A stretch of DNA of 64,000 bases. Source: Actinomycetota bacterium. Lineage in GTDB: Bacteria > Actinomycetota > Actinomycetes > Nanopelagicales > Nanopelagicaceae. Below, piece after piece: positions 9,648 to 20,044 of the stretch. The notes under the pieces are model-generated. The model made no database searches, had not been told where the DNA came from, and saw only the letters and a program-made list of their open reading frames with translations. Positions within the stretch are counted from its first letter, which is position 1, and the number at the start of each line of letters is the position of its first letter. The stretch lies in NCBI GenBank assembly GCA_026392935.1, contig JAPLBE010000014.1, positions 1 to 64,000 on the forward strand, written 5' to 3'. The position numbers and the translations under genes are program-made.

Positions 9648-12374
9648 CTATGCGCGCTTCTTCTCACGCATCTCAAAGACTTGAATGATGTCTCCCACTT
9701 GAAGATCAGTACCCTTGCCTACGCCGATACCGCACTCAAAGCCCTCGCGGACTTCAGTGGCATCATCTTTAAATCGCTTGAGAGATTCGATGGTGACCTC
9801 TTCTGCAATAACTGCTCCGTCACGCAATACGCGCGCCTTAGCATTTCGGCGAATGATTCCATCGGAAACGATAGAGCCTGCAATAGTGCCAACCTTTGAA
9901 GACTTGAAGAGATCGCGTACTTCGGCGTTACCGAGGACAACTTCTTCGTACTCTGGCTTTAGAAGACCCTTAAGTGAGAGTTCGATTTCTTCGATTGCGT
10001 TATAGATAACTGAATAGAAGCGAACTTCAACGCCTTCTTGATCAGCGTAAATTGCAGTTTGTGGCTCTGGCTTAACGTTAAAGCCGATCACTACTGCAGT
10101 GGAAGCGGATGCAAGAGTGATATCGCTCTTGGTAATCGCACCTACGCCGCGGTGAATAACACGGAGATCAACTTCTGCTCCGACATCGAGTTGCATGAGT
10201 GCATCTTCGAGGGCTTCAACAGAACCTGAAACGTCACCCTTAAGAATGAGGTTAAGTGTTGAAATCTTGGATTGCTCCATGAAGTCTTCAAGTGAAACCT
10301 TCTTACGTGCCTTCGCAAGTTGAGCGTTACGTTCTGCTGCCTGACGCTTTTCAGCAATCTGACGAGAAGTACGATCATCTTCAGCAACTAAGAATGTGTC
10401 TCCAGCATTTGGAACCGATGTAAATCCAAGAACCTGTACTGGACGAGATGGGCCTGCTTCTTCAACATTGTTTCCATCTTCATCATGCATCGCACGAACG
10501 CGACCAAATGAACCACCGGCAACAATTGCATCTCCCACTTTAAGTGTTCCGCGTTGAACAAGAACTGTTGCAACTGGACCACGACCACGGTCGAGGTGAG
10601 CTTCAATAGCAACACCGCGAGCAACATCTAGTGCAACTGCGCGTAAATCAATAGCTGCATCGGCAGTAAGCAAGATTGAATCAATCAGGTCATTTACACC
10701 GACACCTGATTTAGCAGAAACGTTTACGAAGATTGTGTCTCCGCCGTACTCTTCAGCGATCAAGTTGTACTCAGTCAACTGCTGGCGGACCTTATCTGGG
10801 TTCGCGCCTTCTTTATCAACCTTGTTAACGGCAACAACGATTGGAACATCAGCAGCTTGAGCGTGGTTAAGCGCTTCAATTGTCTGAGGCATGATTCCGT
10901 CATCTGCTGCAACAACGAGTACCGCGATGTCAGTTACCTTCGCGCCACGTGCACGCATGGCTGTAAAAGCTTCGTGACCTGGTGTATCAATAAATGTAAT
11001 TGCGCGATTGATGCCATCATGGTCGTGGTGAATTTGGTAAGCACCAATGTGCTGAGTAATTCCACCAGCTTCGCCCTTGATAACTTCAGTCTTTCGAATC
11101 GCATCAAGAAGAGATGTCTTACCGTGATCCACGTGACCCATGACAGTAACAACTGGTGGGCGTGGAGTGAGGTTTTCTTCATCAAATTCGCTGAGTTCTG
11201 CAGCTAAATCGATATCGAATCCCTGTAGCAATTCACGATCTTCTTCTTCTGGGGAAACAACTTCGATAACGTACCCAAGTTGTGCGCCAAGAATTTCAAA
11301 GGTGTCTGCATCTACAGATTGAGTTGCAGTAACCATTTCACCGAGGTGGAATAGCGCTGATACAAGCGCTGCTGGATCTGCACCAATTTTCTCTGCAAAG
11401 TCAGCTAGCGATGCACCGCGGCGCATACGAATCTTTGTTTTACCATCACCGTGAGGAACAACTGCTCCACCAAGTTGTGGTGCTTGCATATTGTCGAATT
11501 CTTCGCGCAGCGCCTTGCGAGATTTCTGCTTACGCTTTGAAGATTTACTTGCATTCTTTCCAAATGCACCTGCTGTTCCACCGCGACCTGGGCCACGATT
11601 AGGAGCACCGCCGCCTGGACGTTGTGGACCACCTGCTGCGCCACCTGCTGGTGCGCTTCCTTGCGAACGATATGGACCTGATGAAGTTGGTGCGCCACCT
11701 GTACGTGGTGGATAGTTTCCAGTTCCTGTTCCTGCACCTGCTGGTCGTGATGAACCTGGACGCGCAGCAAAACCTGGACGAACAGAACCTGGTCGTGCAC
11801 CTGCCATACCTGGACGTGGTGCACCAGTTGAACCTGCTGGTCCACCAGGTCTTTGTGGTGGACGTGGAACTGCGCTACCAGTTGAAAATGGATTATTTCC
11901 AGGTCTTGGTTGACTTGGACGTGGTGGACGCGGAACTGCGCTACCAGTTGAAAACGGATTATTTCCTGGACGTGGAGTCGCAGGTGCTGGAGTTATAGGA
12001 GCTGCAGGTGTTGCTGCGGCTTCAGTTGCTGCAGCTTTTGCTTCCTCAACTGCAACTTTCTCCGCATCACGCGATGCTTTAAGGGCTGCAAGATCTACAC
12101 CAAGTTCTGCTGCAAGTTCAGCAGCGAGCTCTGGATTAACTTCTGCACTTTTCTTTGAAGCAGCAGTTTTCTTAGCAGCTGCTTTCTTAACTGGCTTCGC
12201 ATCGGAAGCTGGTTTTGCATCTGGGTATAGCGCAACTAACTTGCGCACCACAGGTGCTTCGACTGTCGATGAAGCTGATCGGACGAATTCGCCCATTTCT
12301 TGGAGCTTTGCAAGGACTTCCTTGCTCTCCATACCGAGTTGCTTTGCTAACTCGTGTACGCGGACCTTTGACAC
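9648..12374 (-). CDS. infB: Translation initiation factor IF-2
   Basis: GTPase that brings fMet-tRNA to the 30S subunit and promotes subunit joining. The protein has an N-terminal IF2_N domain (residues 1-50), an Ala/Lys/Glu-rich linker, then a long Pro/Gly/Arg-rich disordered segment (about 130-270) with a duplicated [17 protein letters not shown] unit. A second IF2_N-like segment follows, then the G domain with G1 GHVDHGKT near 413-420, the DTPGHE and NKVDKEG motifs, and the C-terminal beta-barrel and fMet-tRNA-binding domains. The size (908 residues) is typical for actinobacteria. It lies directly before rbfA. Confidence 0.98.
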   Translation of the reverse strand: MSKVRVHELAKQLGMESKEVLAKLQEMGEFVRSASSTVEAPVVRKLVALYPDAKPASDAKPVKKAAAKKTAASKKSAEVNPELAAELAAELGVDLAALKASRDAEKVAVEEAKAAATEAAATPAAPITPAPATPRPGNNPFSTGSAVPRPPRPSQPRPGNNPFSTGSAVPRPPQRPGGPAGSTGAPRPGMAGARPGSVRPGFAARPGSSRPAGAGTGTGNYPPRTGGAPTSSGPYRSQGSAPAGGAAGGPQRPGGGAPNRGPGRGGTAGAFGKNASKSSKRKQKSRKALREEFDNMQAPQLGGAVVPHGDGKTKIRMRRGASLADFAEKIGADPAALVSALFHLGEMVTATQSVDADTFEILGAQLGYVIEVVSPEEEDRELLQGFDIDLAAELSEFDEENLTPRPPVVTVMGHVDHGKTSLLDAIRKTEVIKGEAGGITQHIGAYQIHHDHDGINRAITFIDTPGHEAFTAMRARGAKVTDIAVLVVAADDGIMPQTIEALNHAQAADVPIVVAVNKVDKEGANPDKVRQQLTEYNLIAEEYGGDTIFVNVSAKSGVGVNDLIDSILLTADAAIDLRAVALDVARGVAIEAHLDRGRGPVATVLVQRGTLKVGDAIVAGGSFGRVRAMHDEDGNNVEEAGPSRPVQVLGFTSVPNAGDTFLVAEDDRTSRQIAEKRQAAERNAQLAKARKKVSLEDFMEQSKISTLNLILKGDVSGSVEALEDALMQLDVGAEVDLRVIHRGVGAITKSDITLASASTAVVIGFNVKPEPQTAIYADQEGVEVRFYSVIYNAIEEIELSLKGLLKPEYEEVVLGNAEVRDLFKSSKVGTIAGSIVSDGIIRRNAKARVLRDGAVIAEEVTIESLKRFKDDATEVREGFECGIGVGKGTDLQVGDIIQVFEMREKKRA
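11857..11966 (-). repeat. Duplicated 44-nt segment inside infB
   Basis: Two near-identical 44-nt copies (11857-11900 and 11923-11966, 66 nt apart) encode the repeated [17 protein letters not shown] unit of the disordered IF-2 linker. Only a few third-position differences separate the copies, which suggests a recent duplication or conversion. Repeated PGNNPF-type units are usual in actinobacterial IF-2. Confidence 0.7.
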
Positions 12375-12494
12375 ATTTCTCCTGTCTTGGCCCGCATTAA
12401 AAATTGTGGGATGCGAGCCCTAGTTGTTCGACCTCATGATGTAAACGAGCTCATTTGAGTTTCATATCTTTCGCATCCATTTCAGTAGTTCTAC

Positions 12495-12508
12495 TCGCAC
12501 TTGTGCGA
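12495..12508 (-). promoter_or_regulatory. Perfect inverted repeat in nusA-infB gap
   Basis: TCGCAC-TT-GTGCGA forms a perfect 6-bp inverted repeat in the 172-nt gap between nusA and infB. No T-run follows. The gap has no ylxR-like open frame, although ylxR normally occupies this place. The gap may hold an infB promoter or leader; I cannot assign one with confidence. Confidence 0.3.
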
Positions 12509-12546
12509 TGGATTAAGTCTATCGAATGAGGCTGAAAATCCCTATT

Positions 12547-13515
12547 TCACGCGGGAGTATCAGGGTGAATATCTATTCGCCAGCCCGTAAGTCGCGCAGC
12601 AAGTCGGGCATTTTGCCCATCTTTTCCGATGGCCAATGACAGTTGGTAATCAGGGACAACAACTTTTGCTGAACGTGTTGCCTCATCAACGATAGTCACA
12701 CTGGAAACTTTTGCTGGCGCAAGTGCGTGAGCAACAAACTTAGCTGGATCTTCATCCCAATCGACGATATCGATTTTCTCTCCATGTAATTCATTCATAA
12801 CGGCTTGTGAACGTGCGCCCATTGGTCCGATGAGAGAACCTTTAGGAGAAACTCCTGCACGATGCGAACGCACTGCAATTTTTGTACGATGCCCTGCCTC
12901 ACGTGCAACTCCCATAATTTCAACAATACGATCTTGAATTTCAGGAACTTCCAGTGCAAATAACTGTTTTACAAGTGCTGGGTGGCTTCGTGAAAGCATT
13001 ATCTCTGGACCTTTAAGTCCTTGCTTTACTTCTACAACAAAACATTTGATGCGATCTCCGTGGTTAAAGACCTCACCAGGAACTTGTTCTTGTGGTGGAA
13101 CACGGCCTTCAATGCGCCCAAGATTGACGTGAATCATCTTTGGATCGCGACCTTGCTGCACTATGCCAGAGATTACATCTCCGACAGATGCTGTGAACTC
13201 TCCAACAATTTCAGCATCATTAGTAGCTCGCATCTGGTGCTTAATAACTTGGCGAGCAGTCGAAGTTGCAACGCGTGCAAATCCCTCGACTTCGAGAATG
13301 CTCTCGCTGACTCTCTCACCGAGCTCGTTGAAGGATGGAACAAATATATTTATCTCACCAGTCTCGCGATCTAATTGCACGCGGGCGTAACGATGTGGTT
13401 CTAGAGTTTCGTTATACGCAGTGAGCACACCAGCTTCGATTGCTTGAATTAATTGCTCTAACGGCATGCCCTTTGCTTCAGTAAGTTGGAGAAGCGATGG
13501 AATATCGACGCCCAT
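12547..13515 (-). CDS. nusA: Transcription termination/antitermination factor NusA
   Basis: RNA polymerase-binding factor that modulates pausing, termination and antitermination. The order is an N-terminal polymerase-binding domain, an S1 domain (about 130-200, around GDVISGIVQQGRD), then two KH domains (EAGHRTKIAVRS; VVPDYQLSLAIGKDGQNARLAARLTGW), ending shortly after. There are no C-terminal acidic repeats, as is usual in actinobacteria. ATG 13515 overlaps the rimP stop (TGATG), and a GTG at 13518 is an equally coupled alternative start. It is part of the rimP-nusA-infB operon. Confidence 0.97.
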   Translation of the reverse strand: MGVDIPSLLQLTEAKGMPLEQLIQAIEAGVLTAYNETLEPHRYARVQLDRETGEINIFVPSFNELGERVSESILEVEGFARVATSTARQVIKHQMRATNDAEIVGEFTASVGDVISGIVQQGRDPKMIHVNLGRIEGRVPPQEQVPGEVFNHGDRIKCFVVEVKQGLKGPEIMLSRSHPALVKQLFALEVPEIQDRIVEIMGVAREAGHRTKIAVRSHRAGVSPKGSLIGPMGARSQAVMNELHGEKIDIVDWDEDPAKFVAHALAPAKVSSVTIVDEATRSAKVVVPDYQLSLAIGKDGQNARLAARLTGWRIDIHPDTPA

Positions 13516-13991
13516 CACTTATCTCCGTCTTTACGATTAAATTCAATTTCGACAGTTGCGCGCTTGATATCTGAAAACGTTATAAATACTTCTTTGGTCT
13601 CTTTTTTCTCTGCAACTAGCAACGTTACATCGGTTTCTGAACTAGAACTGATGCGACCAGTTACAACGTCGCCATCTGTTTTAACGACCTTAAGCAGGCG
13701 GTCAACATTCTTTCTAAAGTGTCGGGGTTGCGTGAGCGGACGATCGACTCCGGGGGACGTTACTTCGAGAGTAAAAGGCGTATCTCCCATAAATGCTGCC
13801 TCATCGAGGAGTTCTGAAATTGCACGAGAGACGCCCGTAACCTGATCCATATTGAGGGAAGTTTCGCCATCAACGATGCATGTAACGATGCGATGTTTAC
13901 CAGGAGAGACAAGCTGAACTTCCTCAAGGAAGAATCCTTGAGCTTCAACTGCAGGTGTGACCAGTTGGGAGATTTGATCTGTGATTGCCAT
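13515..13991 (-). CDS. rimP: Ribosome maturation factor RimP
   Basis: Assists 30S assembly. The 158 residues match RimP: an N-terminal domain with GFFLEEVQLVSPGKHRIVTC (about 18-37), the central SRAISELLDE and LEVTSPGVDRPL motif (about 102-113), then a small beta-barrel C-terminal domain. It is the first gene of the rimP-nusA-infB run and is coupled to nusA by a stop-start overlap. Confidence 0.95.
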   Translation of the reverse strand: MAITDQISQLVTPAVEAQGFFLEEVQLVSPGKHRIVTCIVDGETSLNMDQVTGVSRAISELLDEAAFMGDTPFTLEVTSPGVDRPLTQPRHFRKNVDRLLKVVKTDGDVVTGRISSSSETDVTLLVAEKKETKEVFITFSDIKRATVEIEFNRKDGDK

Positions 13992-14035
13992 TTCTAGCCC
14001 TTCGTATTTAATTGTTGTGAAGTTTTTTTACCGCT

Positions 14036-14809
14036 TTAGAACAAGTCAAATAATACCCTGACAATGAGTGCAAAGGTAACCAGAAGATAGAAGCGACGTA
14101 CGAATTCTGAACCTTTCTGGATTGCCACATGTGAACCGATAAGCCCTCCAATTAAATTACAGACACCTAGGGCAATTCCTACCTTCCACATGATGGAGGC
14201 GTTAAATCCAATCACTAGAATCGAAGCGAAGTTGGTAGCCACATTTACCACTTTTGCTATTGCAGATGCACCCACGAATGCAAAACCAAGTGAGGCCACC
14301 AGCACAATCATCAATAAGGTGCCCGTGCCGGGGCCGATTAATCCGTCGTAAAAGCCGATAACAAAACCTGAGACAACTGCAATCTGAATCCGTCTTGCTT
14401 GGCCATGCTTGAAAATCTCAAACTTTCCTAAATCCGGATGAATGAGCGTGTAGAGAAAGACTGCAACGAGCATCACAACAATCCCGGACTTTAACTGTGT
14501 TGTAGAAATCTGAGTTGCTAAGAGTGAGCCAATACCCGAGCCAACAAAAGCAGGGGCAACCATCGCAATCAATAATTTCGGATCAGACTTGATATGCCTG
14601 CGGTAATTAATCGCTGCCGCGGATGTTCCCCAAATGGCACCAGTTTTACTCGTACCAACTACTTCAATCACATCTTTATTGGCAAAAGCAATAAGCATGG
14701 CAGGAAGTTGGATTAATCCCCCGCCGCCTGCGATTGCATCAATAAAGCCTGCAGCCAGCGCAGCTGTGAGAATCAACGCAAGTGTAAGCGTCGAGATATC
14801 TTCAAACAT
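14036..14809 (-). CDS. TSUP (TauE/SafE) family membrane permease
   Basis: A 257-residue integral membrane protein with about eight hydrophobic helices. The two family repeats are recognisable from GFIDAIAGGGGLIQLPAML near the N-terminus and GFYDGLIGPGTGTLLMI in the second half, the conserved glycine-rich loops of TauE/SafE proteins. Members move sulfite, sulfoacetate or other sulfur and organic anions; the substrate here is unknown. Its start overlaps the proS stop (TAATG), so it is translated from the proS transcript. Confidence 0.88.
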   Translation of the reverse strand: MFEDISTLTLALILTAALAAGFIDAIAGGGGLIQLPAMLIAFANKDVIEVVGTSKTGAIWGTSAAAINYRRHIKSDPKLLIAMVAPAFVGSGIGSLLATQISTTQLKSGIVVMLVAVFLYTLIHPDLGKFEIFKHGQARRIQIAVVSGFVIGFYDGLIGPGTGTLLMIVLVASLGFAFVGASAIAKVVNVATNFASILVIGFNASIMWKVGIALGVCNLIGGLIGSHVAIQKGSEFVRRFYLLVTFALIVRVLFDLF

Positions 14810-16533
14810 TAGCTCAGGGTAGGTAGGAGCGCCGCAATTGCATCAACAGCTGCTGCAACTGCGACTTCAGATTTCTCGCCACTCTTACGTGCGCGAACTT
14901 CTACATTTCCTTGCTCAAGTGCCTTACCGACTACAAGAATGACTGGAATCCCGATGAGTTCAGCATCTTTAAACTTCACTCCGGGGCTAGTGCCACGGCG
15001 ATCATCGAGCATCACTGAAATTCCACGGGCTTCAAGATCTGCTGCAATCTTTTCAGCAGTTTCAAAGACCACATCTTCTTTTCCGGTGGCTACTACATGC
15101 ACCTTTGCTGGCGCGACTTCAACTGGCCAACATAGACCAATCTCGTCATAACTTTGTTCTGCAATTGCAGCAACTGCGCGAGATACACCAATTCCATATG
15201 AACCCATTGTGACAATTTGTGACTTTCCATTCTGATCAAGAACAGTCAGGTTAAGTGCCTCTGCATACTTGCGACCCAGTTGGAAGATGTGACCAATTTC
15301 GATTGCTCGATCAATGATTACTGGCGTCGAACATTTAGGACATGCATCGCCTTGGCGAATCTGAGCAGCTTCAACATAGTGATCAACAGTGAAATCTCTG
15401 CCGTTGACTACATTGCGAGCATGCTTATCTTTGGCATTTGCACCCGTAACCCATGATGTACCCGGTGCAATGCGAGGATCTGCATACACAGTAACTCCGC
15501 TTTTCTTCGCATCTTGTGGTCCGATATAACCTTTTACAAGTCCTTTGAACTTTGCAAAGTCGGCATCTTCAAAAACTCTAATTTCGCTTACACCTGCAAG
15601 GTTTGCCTGAAGTCGCTTGAGATCTACTTCGCGATCTCCTGGGACCAAAACTGCAATAGGTTTCTCATCAGCCATCAACATGACGTTTTTCAAAGTCATA
15701 GAGCCGTCATATCCCCCACCGAACTTGGCATTGAGAAGTTCAACCAGTGTGTCGATTGTCGGTGTATTCGGTGAATCAAAGACGTCGAGTGCAGCAATAC
15801 CTGAAGGATCACTTGCAGCGATGACTGTTGTAACAGCTTCAACGTTTGCCGCATACCCACATTTTTCGCAAAGCACATAGGTGTCTTCGCCGGTTTCACA
15901 TGGCGCTAAGAACTCCTCTGATGCAGAACCACCCATAGCGCCAGATACAGCGCTGACGATGTTGTACTTCATGCGCAGACGATCGAAAGTTGAGATATAG
16001 GCAGCTCTATGGCGCATATATGACTCAACGAGTCCCTCATCTGTAACATCAAATGAATATGAATCTTTCATAACGAATTCACGTCCGCGAATAATTCCGG
16101 AACGTGGTCGTGCTTCATCTCGATACTTTGTTTGGATTTGATACAGAGAAAGTGGCAAATCTTTATACGAGGAATACTCGCCCTTAACCATCAAGGTAAA
16201 CATTTCTTCATGCGTTGGACCCAAAAGGTAATCTGCACCTTTGCGATCTTGAAGTCTAAATAGATCTGGGCCGTAATCGGTCCAACGTCCAGTTTGTTCG
16301 TAAGCATCACGCGGCAATAGAGCTGGGAAATGTACTTCCTGGAATCCGGCTTTATCCATTTCGTCGCGAACAATATTTTCAATGTTGCGAAGTGTGATGA
16401 CACCAAGTGGAAGCCACGAGTAAATTCCTGCAGCGATTCGGCGAATGTAACCAGCTCTTACGAGAAGTCGATGGCTTGGAACTTCCGCATCTGCCGGATC
16501 ATCGCGCAAGGTACGCAAGAACAGTGTGGACAT
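14809..16533 (-). CDS. proS: Prolyl-tRNA synthetase, bacterial type with editing domain
   Basis: Charges tRNA-Pro. Class II synthetase of about 574 residues. Motif 1 is near the N-terminus ([19 protein letters not shown]), motif 2 is in [19 protein letters not shown] and motif 3 in [13 protein letters not shown], followed by an anticodon-binding domain. The long insertion between motifs 2 and 3 (about 220-390) is the editing domain that removes Ala-tRNA-Pro. ATG 16533 ([12 protein letters not shown]) is preferred over an in-frame ATG three codons upstream. It lies in a run with ispG upstream and a TSUP permease downstream. Confidence 0.97.
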   Translation of the reverse strand: MSTLFLRTLRDDPADAEVPSHRLLVRAGYIRRIAAGIYSWLPLGVITLRNIENIVRDEMDKAGFQEVHFPALLPRDAYEQTGRWTDYGPDLFRLQDRKGADYLLGPTHEEMFTLMVKGEYSSYKDLPLSLYQIQTKYRDEARPRSGIIRGREFVMKDSYSFDVTDEGLVESYMRHRAAYISTFDRLRMKYNIVSAVSGAMGGSASEEFLAPCETGEDTYVLCEKCGYAANVEAVTTVIAASDPSGIAALDVFDSPNTPTIDTLVELLNAKFGGGYDGSMTLKNVMLMADEKPIAVLVPGDREVDLKRLQANLAGVSEIRVFEDADFAKFKGLVKGYIGPQDAKKSGVTVYADPRIAPGTSWVTGANAKDKHARNVVNGRDFTVDHYVEAAQIRQGDACPKCSTPVIIDRAIEIGHIFQLGRKYAEALNLTVLDQNGKSQIVTMGSYGIGVSRAVAAIAEQSYDEIGLCWPVEVAPAKVHVVATGKEDVVFETAEKIAADLEARGISVMLDDRRGTSPGVKFKDAELIGIPVILVVGKALEQGNVEVRARKSGEKSEVAVAAAVDAIAALLPTLS

Positions 16534-16563
16534 TCGCAACATAATGCGAACCCTACCGGACGA

Positions 16564-17715
16564 TTACGAAGTAATGACGGAAGGTACTCCTGATGCAACG
16601 CCTGCGGCTTCCATTTCTTCAGCAAGGCGCATCGCTTCTTCGATGAGAGTTTCAACAATCTGTGCTTCTGGGACAGTCTTAATGACTTCGCCCTTCACAA
16701 ATATTTGACCTTTACCGTTTCCGGATGCGACGCCAAGATCTGCTTCACGTGCTTCTCCTGGACCATTTACAACACAGCCCATTACAGCAACACGAAGTGG
16801 GACAGTCATTCCTTGTAATCCGGCTTGAACTTTTTCAGCCAATGTATACACATCTACTTGTGCGCGACCACATGAAGGGCATGAAACGATTTCGAGCTTA
16901 CGTTGGCGCAAATTAAGTGATTCCAGAATCGAGATTCCAACTTTAACTTCCTCAACAGGAGGAGCAGAAAGTGAAACGCGAATAGTGTCTCCAATACCTT
17001 CGGCGAGAAGAATTCCAAAAGCTGTCGCAGATTTAATTGTTCCTTGAAAAATTGGTCCTGCTTCTGTCACGCCTAAGTGCAATGGGTACTCACACTTTGC
17101 AGCAAGAATTCGGTAGGCATTGACCATTGTTACTGGGTCGTGATGCTTGACCGAAATCTTGAGATCGCTAAATCCATGCTCTTCGAAAAGTGACGCCTCC
17201 CAGAGTGCGGACTCAGCAAGTGCTTCTGGGGTTGCTTTTCCATATTTTGCAAGAAGTCGTGGATCAAGAGAGCCGGCATTAACACCAATGCGAATTGGAA
17301 TTCCAGCATCTCCTGCAGCCTTTGCGACTTCCTTTACCTTGTCATCAAATTGTTTAATGTTGCCCGGGTTCACGCGCACTGCAGCGCACCCGGCATCAAT
17401 TGCTGCAAAAATATATTTTGGCTGGAAGTGAATATCTGCAATCACTGGAATCTGAGATTTCTTTGCAATCTGAGCCAGTGCATCTGCATCATCTTGTGAT
17501 GGAACAGCAACACGAACTATCTGACACCCAGAGGCAGTGAGTTCTGCAATCTGCTGAAGAGTTGCATTGACATCTGATGTGAGAGTCGTGCACATGGATT
17601 GCACGCTTACTGGTGATTCCGAACCTACTCCAACAGCGCCAACTTTAAGCTGACGCGTTTTGCGTCGTGGGTGCAACGTTGGAGGTGGGGCACTTGGAAT
17701 TCCGAGATCAACCAT
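16564..17715 (-). CDS. ispG: 4-hydroxy-3-methylbut-2-enyl diphosphate synthase (flavodoxin/ferredoxin)
   Basis: Penultimate enzyme of the MEP isoprenoid pathway, an iron-sulfur protein that converts MEcPP to HMBPP. The [4Fe-4S] ligands are Cys 279 and Cys 282 ([11 protein letters not shown]) and Cys 314 ([11 protein letters not shown]), with the following Glu 321 as fourth ligand. The N-terminal TIM barrel includes [12 protein letters not shown]. Length (383) is normal for the bacterial two-domain form. dxr, the first committed MEP enzyme, is two genes upstream in the same run. Confidence 0.97.
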   Translation of the reverse strand: MVDLGIPSAPPPTLHPRRKTRQLKVGAVGVGSESPVSVQSMCTTLTSDVNATLQQIAELTASGCQIVRVAVPSQDDADALAQIAKKSQIPVIADIHFQPKYIFAAIDAGCAAVRVNPGNIKQFDDKVKEVAKAAGDAGIPIRIGVNAGSLDPRLLAKYGKATPEALAESALWEASLFEEHGFSDLKISVKHHDPVTMVNAYRILAAKCEYPLHLGVTEAGPIFQGTIKSATAFGILLAEGIGDTIRVSLSAPPVEEVKVGISILESLNLRQRKLEIVSCPSCGRAQVDVYTLAEKVQAGLQGMTVPLRVAVMGCVVNGPGEAREADLGVASGNGKGQIFVKGEVIKTVPEAQIVETLIEEAMRLAEEMEAAGVASGVPSVITS

Positions 17716-17756
17716 AAAGCGTATTCTGCCCTATCTCTTTAAATCTTGCTCGAAAG

Positions 17757-18896
17757 CTAAAAATTGAGCGAGATCGGATTGATGATGTCAGCGATGAGCA
17801 GAACTACCGTCAGCACTGCGAGAACGACAAAAACTCCCATAGTAATTGGGGTGAGTACGTTGACATCGATTCCTGCAGGACGAGGCTTTCTGCGAATGCG
17901 TGCAAAGAGTGCGCGGATTTCATCTGCAATGGCAACTGCCATATGGCCACCATCGAGTGGCAAAATTGGCAGGAGATTAAATATTCCTACAAAAATATTT
18001 AAGCTTGCGACAATGAGCATAAATGTTTGCAGTCGTTGATTTCCGCTGAGATTGGTACTTCCAACTGCTTCTCCAGAAACACGCGCGGCACCAACTACTC
18101 CAACAAGGCCATTGGGATCACGTTCTTCGCCCATAAATGTCTGGCGAACAAGTTGTGGAACCTTTGCAGGAAGTGTGAATAAGGATTTCACTGACTCTTT
18201 GCTCAGTGTCCATGTGGCAGTTGACGCACTTTTTAGCGACGGAAAAAGGCCAATCCGCTGAGTGCCAACTTTGGTGATTACCCCAAGTAAATATCTCTTC
18301 TCCGATTCAAGATATTTCGGAGTAGCTTTAATTGTAAGAATCTCACCATCTCTCTTAACGGTGAAAGTGATCTCGCGACCTTCAGATTGTCCAATCTTCT
18401 TGGAATCTATAGCCCAGTTATCCACTTTCTCGTTATCAATGGTGAGAATTCTGTCTCCCACTTTGAATCCGGCAGATTGAGCAGCAGATTGAGGTGAGAT
18501 CTCTTTGATATCAGGAAGTAGCGCCTGGAAACCCACTGCAAAGAAGATAGAGAAAATTAAAAGGAAACCAATAACGAAGTGTGCAAATGATCCGGCGCCC
18601 AGCACGATTAACTTGCGAAGTGATGATGCTGCAAAGAAGGCTCGTCCTTCTTCGCCTGCTGGCATGCGATCCTGAGGAGTCATACCTTCGATGCGGCAAT
18701 AACCACCAGCAGGAATTGCTTTAATTCCAAACTCAGTTTCCCCTCTTGTAAATGACCATAGCCTTTTGCCAAAGCCAAGGAAGAACTCTGAAACTTTCAT
18801 GCCAAATTTACGCGCAGTGAGGTAATGCCCAAACTCGTGCACCATCACCGAAAACAAAAGTGCAACGACAAAAGCAATTATTCCGAGTAACTCCAT
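17757..18896 (-). CDS. rseP: M50 site-2 protease (RseP/Rip1 family)
   Basis: Intramembrane zinc protease that cleaves anti-sigma factors and other membrane proteins. The zinc-binding HEFGH is at residues 20-24 in the first membrane helix, the second active-site motif is in NLLPILPLDGGH in the third quarter, and one PDZ domain (around GFKVGDRILTID, about 140-155) sits between. Additional hydrophobic helices are at the C-terminus. Length 379. It overlaps dxr by one base (TAATG) and precedes ispG, the standard actinobacterial arrangement. The target anti-sigma factor is not in this window. Confidence 0.94.
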   Translation of the reverse strand: MELLGIIAFVVALLFSVMVHEFGHYLTARKFGMKVSEFFLGFGKRLWSFTRGETEFGIKAIPAGGYCRIEGMTPQDRMPAGEEGRAFFAASSLRKLIVLGAGSFAHFVIGFLLIFSIFFAVGFQALLPDIKEISPQSAAQSAGFKVGDRILTIDNEKVDNWAIDSKKIGQSEGREITFTVKRDGEILTIKATPKYLESEKRYLLGVITKVGTQRIGLFPSLKSASTATWTLSKESVKSLFTLPAKVPQLVRQTFMGEERDPNGLVGVVGAARVSGEAVGSTNLSGNQRLQTFMLIVASLNIFVGIFNLLPILPLDGGHMAVAIADEIRALFARIRRKPRPAGIDVNVLTPITMGVFVVLAVLTVVLLIADIINPISLNF

Positions 18897-20044
18897 TAGG
18901 CAACAACCTTCTTTACATTGTGATTAGCGATACTACGAGCATTCTCTTCGATTGCACTGACATCGCTTAGGTCACGAAGTTTATTGCCTGCAACATCCCT
19001 CATCTGTTCAACGGTGGAGCTCACAATCTCAATGATTGAGGTAAACGAGACCTTCCCATCGATAAATGCTTGAACAGCTACTTCATTTGATGCATTAAAA
19101 ATCGCTGGTGCTCCCCCACCGATTTCACCGCATGTGCGCGCAAGTGAAACTGCTGGAAAACGCTTGAGATCAATAGGTGAAAAATTCCAAGTATGAGATT
19201 GGCTCCAATTAATTGGTGTTGTGGCGCCAGCAACTCGTTGAGGAAAATGGAGCGCTAGCGAAATCGGACCCTTCATATTCGGTGGAGATCCTTGGGCGAT
19301 TGTCGAACCATCAACGAATTCAACCATCGAGTGAACAACTGACTGTGGGTGAATCACTGCCTCAATCTGAGAATACGGAATGCCAAATAAATAATGGGCT
19401 TCAATAATCTCAAGCCCTTTATTCATTAACGATGCAGAGTTAATGGTGACAACCGGACCCATTGCCCACGTTGGATGCGCGAGAGCTTCTGCAAGTGTGA
19501 CGTTAGATAAATCTGTGCGATCGCGGAAAGGCCCACCGCTCGCAGTTAAAATCAATTTCGAAATCTCTGACTTGTTCTCTCCTGTTAGCGCCTGCCAAAT
19601 TGCTGAGTGCTCTGAATCAACAGGCAAGAGTTGGTTCTCTTTCGCACGTGAAACAACCAAATCTCCACCTGCAACAAGTGACTCCTTATTGGCAAGTGCA
19701 ACACGGTTGCCCGCATCGAGTGCGGCTAACGTTGGAGCAAGTCCTATAGATCCAGTAATTGCATTGAGAACTACATCACATGTGATTGCAGCAATCTCAG
19801 TTGATGCATGCGGACCATCAATAACTTGAACACCTGGCAGGGCTTCACGAATGAGCTCAGCGTTCTTCAGAACTCCAACAACTTTAACTTTGAATTTCTT
19901 CGCTTGATCGATAACTACCTGCGGATGGGTTCCAGTAGAGGTAATTGCTATTACTGAGAATAGATTTGGATTAGCTTCAACTATTTCAAGTGCTTGAACA
20001 CCAATTGATCCAGTTGAACCCAGAATTACGAGTTCGCGCGTCAT
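18896..20044 (-). CDS. dxr: 1-deoxy-D-xylulose 5-phosphate reductoisomerase
   Basis: First committed MEP pathway step, NADPH-dependent. The Rossmann motif GSTGSIGVQALEI is at about 8-20, and the metal/substrate block VDSEHSAIWQAL (about 142-153) and TASGGPFRD (about 168-176) are intact. The 382 residues are full length. Its ATG overlaps the potC stop as ATGA, so in this genome an essential isoprenoid gene is translationally coupled to a polyamine permease gene. That is unusual compared with the common rlmN-dxr neighbourhood. Confidence 0.97.
   Translation of the reverse strand: MTRELVILGSTGSIGVQALEIVEANPNLFSVIAITSTGTHPQVVIDQAKKFKVKVVGVLKNAELIREALPGVQVIDGPHASTEIAAITCDVVLNAITGSIGLAPTLAALDAGNRVALANKESLVAGGDLVVSRAKENQLLPVDSEHSAIWQALTGENKSEISKLILTASGGPFRDRTDLSNVTLAEALAHPTWAMGPVVTINSASLMNKGLEIIEAHYLFGIPYSQIEAVIHPQSVVHSMVEFVDGSTIAQGSPPNMKGPISLALHFPQRVAGATTPINWSQSHTWNFSPIDLKRFPAVSLARTCGEIGGGAPAIFNASNEVAVQAFIDGKVSFTSIIEIVSSTVEQMRDVAGNKLRDLSDVSAIEENARSIANHNVKKVVA

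Noticed and set aside
11405-11998. Long alternate frames over the IF-2 linker (Gln/Val/His-rich)
   Set aside because: Compositional artefacts of the Pro/Gly/Arg-rich linker in the true infB frame.
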